NCBI GenBank assembly: GCA_018241185.1
Contig: JAFEEH010000263.1
Coordinates: 1 to 63,678 of the forward strand
DNA from: Pseudomonadota bacterium
GTDB taxonomy: Bacteria; Pseudomonadota; Gammaproteobacteria; Burkholderiales; Burkholderiaceae_C
Length of the DNA: 63,678 nt
Direction: 5' to 3'
In this document: positions 58,318 through 63,678 of the stretch, piece after piece
Numbering within the stretch: the stretch's first letter is position 1
Layout: every line of letters starts with the position of its first letter
Program-made: the position numbers and the translations under genes
The notes under the pieces: model-generated
What the model saw: the letters and a program-made list of their open reading frames with translations, nothing else
Databases searched by the model: none
Told to the model about the DNA's origin: nothing

Positions 58318-59196
58318 ATGAGATGGGAAGGCAACCGCGAATCCGACAACGTTGAAGACCGCCGTTCCGGCGGCGGGGGCTTCGGCGGGCTGCCCATCGG
58401 CGGCCGGGGTGTCGGGCTGGGCACCATCGCCGTGGCCCTGATCGCTGGCTGGATCTTCGGCATCAACCCACTGACGTTGCTGAGCATGTTCGCCGGCAAC
58501 GGCGCGCCGGTGGTCCAGCAGCAACAGGGGCCGGCGCAGGCGCCGCCCGCGAACGACGAGGCGGCGCGCTTCGTCTCCACCGTGCTGGCCGACACTGAGG
58601 ACGTGTGGAAGCCGATCTTCCAGGCCGGCGGTGCCACCTACCGCGAGCCCAAACTGGTGCTGTTCCGCGGCATGACGCCGACCGCCTGCGGCACAGGCCA
58701 GAGTGCGATGGGGCCGTTCTACTGTCCGGGCGACCAGAAGGTCTACATCGACCTGAGCTTCTTCGACACGCTGCAGCGCCAATTGGGCGCCGGTGGCGAA
58801 TTCGCGCGTGCCTACGTCATCGCGCACGAGGTGGGCCACCACGTGCAGAACCAGCTGGGCATCACCGGCAAGGTGGATTCGATGCGCGGGCGCATCAGCG
58901 AGCGCGAGCAGAACGCGCTGTCGGTGCGCGTCGAACTGCAGGCCGACTGCTTCGCCGGCGTGTGGGCCAACAAGGCCAACAACGCGCGCCAGATCCTGGA
59001 GCAGGGCGACATCGAATCGGCCATGAACGCGGCCGCGAAGATCGGCGACGACGCGCTGCAGCGCTCGGCAGGCCGCGCCGTCGTGCCCGACAGCTTCACC
59101 CACGGCACCAGCGCGCAGCGCCAGCGCTGGTTCTCCAACGGCTTCAAGACCGGCTCGATCAAGGCCTGCGACACCTTCAACACCAACGCCCTGTGA
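58318..59196 (+). CDS. Neutral zinc metallopeptidase, YpfJ family
   Basis: The 292-residue protein has a Gly-rich N-terminus, one membrane helix (LGTIAVALIAGWIFGIN) and a C-terminal domain with HEVGHHVQNQLGI and the third ligand in VELQADCFAGVW. DUF344/YpfJ proteins look like zincin peptidases. It would be anchored in the inner membrane with the peptidase domain outside the cytoplasm. It ends before a dispersed repeat. Confidence 0.93.
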   Translation: MRWEGNRESDNVEDRRSGGGGFGGLPIGGRGVGLGTIAVALIAGWIFGINPLTLLSMFAGNGAPVVQQQQGPAQAPPANDEAARFVSTVLADTEDVWKPIFQAGGATYREPKLVLFRGMTPTACGTGQSAMGPFYCPGDQKVYIDLSFFDTLQRQLGAGGEFARAYVIAHEVGHHVQNQLGITGKVDSMRGRISEREQNALSVRVELQADCFAGVWANKANNARQILEQGDIESAMNAAAKIGDDALQRSAGRAVVPDSFTHGTSAQRQRWFSNGFKTGSIKACDTFNTNAL

Positions 59197-59222
59197 GCGC
59201 CTCGGGGTGCTGATTACGAGGG

Positions 59223-59276
59223 AAAAAGGCCTGCAGCGCCCGCCAGGCGGGCGCTAGTAGCTATCGTTTCGATAGC
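59223..59276 (-). repeat. Dispersed two-hairpin repeat, copy I
   Basis: It reads GGCCTGCAGCGCCCG/CGGGCGC and then GCTATC-GTTTC-GATAGC, reverse to copy H. It lies in the 143-base gap between the YpfJ and helicase genes. Confidence 0.82.
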
Positions 59277-59339
59277 AATTCGGGCCGTAACCGCACTGTC
59301 ACTGCCGCTTTTTGCGGCAGTGCGACAATCGCGGGCTTC

Positions 59340-60794
59340 ATGAGTACTCTCTATTCCGACCTCGCGCTGGCGGATCCCCTCAAGCGCGCCGTGGCCGACA
59401 TGGGCTACGAGAACATGACGCCGATCCAGGCGCAGGCCATCCCGGTGGTCCTCTCCGGTCAGGACGTGATGGGCGCCGCGCAGACGGGCACCGGCAAGAC
59501 GGCCGCCTTCTCGCTGCCGCTGCTGCAACGCCTGCTCAAGCACGAGAACGCCTCCACCTCGCCCGCCCGGCACCCGGTGCGCGCGCTGGTGCTGCTGCCC
59601 ACGCGCGAACTCGCCGACCAGGTGGCCCAGCAGGTCAAGATGTACGCCAAGTACACGCAACTGCGCAGCACGGTGGTCTTCGGCGGCATCGACATGAAGC
59701 CGCAGACGGCCGAATTGAAGCGGGGCGTCGAGGTGCTGGTCGCCACGCCGGGCCGCCTGCTCGACCACATCGAGGCCAAGAACGCCGTGCTCAACCAGGT
59801 CGAGTACGTGGTGCTCGACGAGGCCGACCGCATGCTGGACATCGGCTTCCTGCCCGACCTGCAGCGCATCCTGAGCTACCTGCCCAAGCAGCGCACCACG
59901 CTGCTCTTTTCGGCCACCTTCTCGCCCGAGATCAAGCGCCTGGCCGGCAGCTACCTGCAGAACCCGGTCACCATCGAGGTGGCGCGGCCCAACGAGACGG
60001 CGTCCACCGTCGAGCAGCATTTCTACAGCGTGGGCGACGACGACAAGCGCCGCGCGCTCAAGCAGATCGTGCGCCAGCGCGGCATCACCCAGGCCTTCGT
60101 CTTCGTCAACAGCAAGCTGGGCTGTGCCCGGCTGGCGCGCTCGCTGGAGCGCGAGGGCCTGCGCTGCACGGCCCTGCATGGCGACAAGAGCCAGGACGAG
60201 CGCCTGAAGGCGCTGGCCGCCTTCAAGGCCGGTGAAGTCGACCTGCTGGTGTGCACCGACGTGGCCGCGCGCGGGCTGGACATCAAGGACGTGCCCGCGG
60301 TCTTCAACTTCGACGTGCCCTTCAACGCCGAGGACTACGTGCACCGCATCGGCCGCACGGGCCGCGCCGGTGCCTCGGGCCTGGCGGTGACCTTTGCCGG
60401 TGGTGGCAACGACGTGCGCCTGGTGTCCGACATCGAGAAGCTCATCAAGAAAAAGATCGAGCTCGAGCCCATCGAGTTCGAGGACGAGCGTCCGCGCGGC
60501 CGCATCAACGACGGGCGCCGCCACTGGCGCGAGGCCGGCGAGGCGGGCGATGCCCGCGACGCACTCGACCGCCCGCGCGATTCGCGTTCGGAAGGCTACC
60601 GTTCGCCGCGCCCGCAGCGCACGCCGTCGGCACCGCGAGACCCCTTCTTCGACAAGCCCTACGAAGCCGGCGATCGCGAGGAGGCGCCGGCCTGGGAGGC
60701 TGCAGCCAAGGCGCCCGCGCCGCGCGTGTCGACCAACATCAAGCCCAAGCGCAAGGTGGCGGCGCTGTTCAAGTCCTCCGAACCGGCCAATTGA
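59340..60794 (+). CDS. rhlE: DEAD-box RNA helicase, RhlE-like
   Basis: The 484-residue helicase has the Q motif MTPIQAQAIP, AQTGTGKT, PTRELAD, DEADRMLD, SATF, and HRIGRTGRAG. The last 100 residues are a basic/Ser-Arg-rich tail ending KPKRKVAALF. Such helicases remodel RNA in ribosome assembly and decay. The short N-terminal flank and basic tail fit RhlE better than CsdA or DbpA. Confidence 0.92.
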   Translation: MSTLYSDLALADPLKRAVADMGYENMTPIQAQAIPVVLSGQDVMGAAQTGTGKTAAFSLPLLQRLLKHENASTSPARHPVRALVLLPTRELADQVAQQVKMYAKYTQLRSTVVFGGIDMKPQTAELKRGVEVLVATPGRLLDHIEAKNAVLNQVEYVVLDEADRMLDIGFLPDLQRILSYLPKQRTTLLFSATFSPEIKRLAGSYLQNPVTIEVARPNETASTVEQHFYSVGDDDKRRALKQIVRQRGITQAFVFVNSKLGCARLARSLEREGLRCTALHGDKSQDERLKALAAFKAGEVDLLVCTDVAARGLDIKDVPAVFNFDVPFNAEDYVHRIGRTGRAGASGLAVTFAGGGNDVRLVSDIEKLIKKKIELEPIEFEDERPRGRINDGRRHWREAGEAGDARDALDRPRDSRSEGYRSPRPQRTPSAPRDPFFDKPYEAGDREEAPAWEAAAKAPAPRVSTNIKPKRKVAALFKSSEPAN

Positions 60795-60832
60795 AACGGA
60801 GCGTCGCCGCCGAACGCGGCGGCCTGCGGAAT

Positions 60833-60894
60833 TTCAAGCCAAATCGACCTGTATCGCCCGTGCGACGGGCGCGGGCAGCTATCAAAAAAGTAGC
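60833..60894 (-). repeat. Dispersed two-hairpin repeat, copy J
   Basis: It reads TTTCAAGCCAAATCG, CGCCCG-TGCGA-CGGGCG and GCTAT-CAAAAAA-GTAGC, the reverse of copy H. It lies between the convergent helicase and apaH genes. Confidence 0.82.
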
Positions 60895-60902
60895 AATCCG
60901 CC

Positions 60903-61745
60903 TCAGCCCGGGGCCTGCGCCTGCGGACAGTGCACCTGCAGCAGCTCCCGATCGGCCAGGGTGGCGCCGATGCGCACCGCGCTGAGGCAACCGCCCCACA
61001 CGCAGCCCGTATCGGTCGACAGCAGATCCGGCCGCGACAGCCAGCCCAGCGTCGACCAGTGGCCGAAGGCGACCACCGCCTCGGCCGTGCATCGGCCCGG
61101 CACGTCGAACCAGGGCAGGTAGCCGGCGGGCGCCTCGCCGACGCCGTCCTTCGTCTCGAACTCCATCTCTCCTTCGGCGGTGCAGAAGCGCAGGCGCGTG
61201 AGCGCGTTGACGATGACGCGCAGGCGGGCGCTGCCGGTCAGGGCGTCGTCCCAGCGGGCCGGTTCGTTGCCGTACATCTCGTGCAGGAAGTCGCCGAGGG
61301 CGGGGCTGCGCAGCACGGCCCCGAGCTCGGCGGCACAGGCCATCGTCGTCGTCACGTCCCAGGCCGGCAGCACGCCGGCGTGCACCATGAGCAGGTCCTG
61401 CCCACCGATGCGCCGGTGCAGCGCCATGGATTGCGCACGCAGCCAGTCGAGCAGCGCGGCGCGGTCGGGCGCGTCGAGGATCGGTCCCAGCGTGTCGCGC
61501 CGGCCCGGCTTGCGCACGCCGTGCGCCACGCCGAGCAGGTGCAGGTCGTGATTGCCCAGCAGGCTCTGCGCCGCGCCGCCCAGCGCCTGCACGCGACGCA
61601 GCACGGCCAGCGAATCGGGGCCGCGGTTGACGAGGTCGCCGAGCAGAACGAGCTGGTCGCGGCTGGGCGAGAAGGCGATCTTGCCGAGCAGGCGGCCGAG
61701 CGCCTCGTCGCAGCCCTGCACGTCGCCGATGAGATAGAGTGACAT
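60903..61745 (-). CDS. apaH: Bis(5'-nucleosyl)-tetraphosphatase, symmetrical
   Basis: ApaH cleaves Ap4A to two ADP. The 280-residue protein starts MSLYLIGDVQGCDEALGRLL, and has LLGDLVNRGPDSLAVL and LLGNHDLHLLGVAHG, the metallophosphatase signature. It is divergent from the CNNM gene with only 23 bases between starts if the latter begins at 61769. Confidence 0.96.
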   Translation of the reverse strand: MSLYLIGDVQGCDEALGRLLGKIAFSPSRDQLVLLGDLVNRGPDSLAVLRRVQALGGAAQSLLGNHDLHLLGVAHGVRKPGRRDTLGPILDAPDRAALLDWLRAQSMALHRRIGGQDLLMVHAGVLPAWDVTTTMACAAELGAVLRSPALGDFLHEMYGNEPARWDDALTGSARLRVIVNALTRLRFCTAEGEMEFETKDGVGEAPAGYLPWFDVPGRCTAEAVVAFGHWSTLGWLSRPDLLSTDTGCVWGGCLSAVRIGATLADRELLQVHCPQAQAPG

Positions 61746-61768
61746 TCCTTCATTCTCTCCCCGCCCCG

Positions 61769-63094
61769 ATGGACGTTCTTCTGTTGGCGTTGCTGACGAC
61801 GTGCAATGCCTTGTTCGCGATGTCCGAAATGGCGCTGGCCACCAGCCGGCGCGCCCGCCTGGCCGCCCTGGCCGAAGCCGGCGATGCCGGCGCCATCGCC
61901 GCCCTCAAGCTGATGGAGTCGCCGACGCAGTTCCTGTCGACGGTGCAGATCGGCATCACGTCCATCGGCATGCTCAGCGGCATCGTGGGCGAAGCGGCAT
62001 TCGCCGGGCCGCTGGCCGTGTGGATGGCGTCGCACGGCATGGGCGAGGGCACTGCGAGCGTGGTGTCCACCGCGCTGGTGGTCACGGCCATCACCTTCTT
62101 CACCATCATCTTCGGCGAGCTGGTGCCCAAGCGCATCGGGCAGCTGTACCCGGAGCCGGTGTCGCGCTGGATCGCACGGCCCATGAGGATGCTGGCCAAG
62201 GTCGCCAAGCCCTTCGTTTGGCTGCTCTCGGGCGCCACCGCCACGGTGCTCAAGCTGCTGCGCATCGACTCGTCGGCGGCGCGGGCCGTGACCGAGGAGG
62301 AAATTTCCGCCAGCCTGGAGGAGGGCGTCGACGCCGGGGTCATCGAGCTGCACGAGCACCAGATGGTGCGCAATGTGTTCCACCTCGACGAGCGGCGCCT
62401 GTCGTCGCTCATGGTGCCGCGTGCCGACATCGAATGGATGCAGGCCAGCTTCACCGTGGCCGATGCGCTCGACAAGGTGGCGGCCGCCGCGGCACTCAAC
62501 CTCGTGCATTCCTGGTACCCGGTGTGCCGCAACTCGCTGGACGACGTGGTCGGCGTGATCAGCGTGGCGCGCCTGCTGCAGCTGGGCCGCGAGCACGAGG
62601 GCACGATCGAATCGGCGGTGCAGACCGCCTCCTTCGTGCCCGAGACGCTGACCGGGCTGGAGCTGCTCGAACAGTTCCGCGCGCGGGCCGGACGGCTGGT
62701 GTTCGTGGTCGACGAATACGGCGTTGTGCAGGGCCTGATGACGCCGCGCGACCTGCTCGAAGCCATCACCGGCGAGCTGCAGCCCGGCATGCCCGCCGAC
62801 GCCTGGGCCACGCCGGGCGAGGACGGCAGCTGGGAGCTCGACGGGTTGATGCCCGTGTCGGAGCTGCGCGCCCGCCTGGCCATTCGCGAGCTGCCCGACG
62901 AAGAGCGCGGCCGCTACAACACGGTGGCCGGCCTGCTCATGTCGGTGTCGGGCCATCTGCCCGAAGTCGGCGAGCGCATCGAATGCGCCGGCTGGCAGTT
63001 CGAGGTGCTGGCGCTGGACGGCCGGCGCATCGACCGCGTGCGGGCACGGGCGCTCGAGGAGCCGGCCGAGGCCGGCTTGTCGACCCAGGACTGA
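61769..63094 (+). CDS. CNNM/CBS-domain membrane protein (hemolysin family)
   Basis: The 441-residue protein has an N-terminal CNNM/DUF21 domain of three or four helices (ALLTTCNALFAMSEMALATS), a pair of CBS domains with VPRADIEWM and FVVDEYGVVQGLMT, and a C-terminal CorC/HlyC domain ending ALDGRRIDRVRARAL. It probably helps in Mg/Co transport. A GTG at 61739 would add ten residues but overlaps apaH; the ATG at 61769 is preferred. Confidence 0.92.
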   Translation: MDVLLLALLTTCNALFAMSEMALATSRRARLAALAEAGDAGAIAALKLMESPTQFLSTVQIGITSIGMLSGIVGEAAFAGPLAVWMASHGMGEGTASVVSTALVVTAITFFTIIFGELVPKRIGQLYPEPVSRWIARPMRMLAKVAKPFVWLLSGATATVLKLLRIDSSAARAVTEEEISASLEEGVDAGVIELHEHQMVRNVFHLDERRLSSLMVPRADIEWMQASFTVADALDKVAAAAALNLVHSWYPVCRNSLDDVVGVISVARLLQLGREHEGTIESAVQTASFVPETLTGLELLEQFRARAGRLVFVVDEYGVVQGLMTPRDLLEAITGELQPGMPADAWATPGEDGSWELDGLMPVSELRARLAIRELPDEERGRYNTVAGLLMSVSGHLPEVGERIECAGWQFEVLALDGRRIDRVRARALEEPAEAGLSTQD

Positions 63095-63115
63095 GTCGGA
63101 CGTCCTCGCGCCGCA

Positions 63116-63631
63116 TCACGGCGCAGTGGCGACCTCGGCATGGCGCGGATGCGTTCGCCGCCACTGCCAGGGCGGCGTGGCACGCGAGCCCTCGCGCCAG
63201 AGCCCGCGGCGAAGCGTGCGGGCATCGTCCTCGGCTGCGGCGTAGCGCGCACGCTCGTCAGCGGTCTGTGTCGATGCGAAATGCCGGTACCACCACGCCT
63301 GCCCGGCTTCCACCAGCGCCAGCCCGGCATCGAGCGTGGGCGGCGCGTCGGGCGTTTCGGCCGGCGCCACCCACACCTGGCAGACGCGACGTGCGTACGG
63401 GTCCGTGTCCACGCAGGCCAGGCGCACCGGCCGCCGGGCGACCAGCGACGACAGCAGCTGCCGTGCGCGCCGGCCGTAGGGCTGGCCATGCTCCGGCGCG
63501 TCGATGGCATGCAGTCGCACGGTGATGACCTCCTGCTTGGCGCCATGGCCCGCGTCGCAGCGGGCGCGCAACGTGTCGCCGTCCTGGACGGTCAGCACGG
63601 TGCAGAGGAGAAGGGTGGCGGCCAGCGGCAT
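63116..63631 (-). CDS. Staphylococcal-nuclease-like thermonuclease
   Basis: The 171-residue protein has the SNase fold motifs VQDGDTLRARC, VRLHAIDAPE, YGRRARQLL and DPYARRVCQVWV, with the catalytic Asp and Arg visible. A short hydrophobic start (MPLAATLLLCTVL) may be a signal peptide for export. It is convergent with the CNNM gene across 21 bases, and the 47 bases to the window edge show no other gene. Confidence 0.9.
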   Translation of the reverse strand: MPLAATLLLCTVLTVQDGDTLRARCDAGHGAKQEVITVRLHAIDAPEHGQPYGRRARQLLSSLVARRPVRLACVDTDPYARRVCQVWVAPAETPDAPPTLDAGLALVEAGQAWWYRHFASTQTADERARYAAAEDDARTLRRGLWREGSRATPPWQWRRTHPRHAEVATAP

Positions 63632-63678
63632 GGAAGGGGACTCGGGGCGTGGGGCGTGGGGATGCCTGTGGCTACACT

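Noticed and set aside
60795-60832. GC hairpin after the helicase gene as a terminator
   Set aside because: GCCGCC/GGCGGC pairs but no T-tract follows; the repeat just downstream is a better 3'-end candidate.

Overview
The window looks like chromosome of a high-GC betaproteobacterium of the Comamonadaceae (order Burkholderiales), most like Variovorax or a close relative. This is inferred from the codon use, the fused UraD-allantoate amidohydrolase, the heme-tailed membrane urate hydroxylase, a Bug-type binding protein, DUF2827 proteins beside a trimeric autotransporter, and short hairpin repeats in many intergenic gaps. No rRNA, tRNA, IS element, prophage or CRISPR array was seen.

Layout. 1-3.5 kb: the 3' end of a YadA-type adhesin, a strong terminator, two tandem DUF2827 paralogues and a small secreted protein. 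3.6-5.2 kb: an alpha/beta hydrolase and the collapsed remnant of a second one, between two direct repeats. 5.2-16.2 kb: the ureide and urate block. On the minus strand it holds an M20 hydrolase, uraD-allC, puuE and a GntR regulator; divergent from these are uraH, xdhC and puuD; then come an 8-oxoguanine-type deaminase and a glycerate kinase. 16.3-24.6 kb: a TetR regulator, two tiny repeat-encoded ORFs, a low-molecular-weight phosphatase, a LysE exporter, a thioesterase, a Bug protein and iorB-iorA with a divergent LysR. 24.7-36.0 kb: a LacI-controlled divergent catabolic island with DUF3830, two DHDPS-like proteins, a tautomerase, an acyl-CoA dehydrogenase, a CoA-transferase, a MaoC hydratase, a hydantoinase and an ABC importer split between the two arms. 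36.3-49.5 kb: xdhA-xdhB, a LysR, an AzgA-type purine permease, a BMP-type nucleoside ABC transporter and an adenine/adenosine deaminase. 49.5-63.7 kb: mixed functions, including an M16 protease, an MFS pump, a second BMP protein behind a structured leader, an acyl-CoA synthetase, guanine deaminase, dCTP deaminase, a zinc protease, an RhlE-like helicase, ApaH, a CNNM/CBS protein and a nuclease.

How the genes work together. Purines and nucleosides enter by the AzgA permease and the BMP transporter. Adenine and guanine are deaminated. XdhA/XdhB, matured by XdhC, make urate. PuuD, UraH and UraD give allantoin, and PuuE and AllC open it to allantoate and on to ureidoglycine. Glycerate kinase would return C3 carbon to glycolysis. 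Ureidoglycolate lyase, glyoxylate carboligase and tartronate semialdehyde reductase were not seen here. A shared TGTATACACT palindrome before gntR/uraH and before puuD suggests that the GntR protein controls this route.

The least ordinary signals are repeats that touch coding sequence: a 65-bp tandem unit that keeps ATGA coupling between two genes, a dispersed two-hairpin repeat read in frame inside iorB and supplying the stop of the glycerate kinase, and an exactly symmetric 160-bp imperfect palindrome between two genes of the catabolic island.
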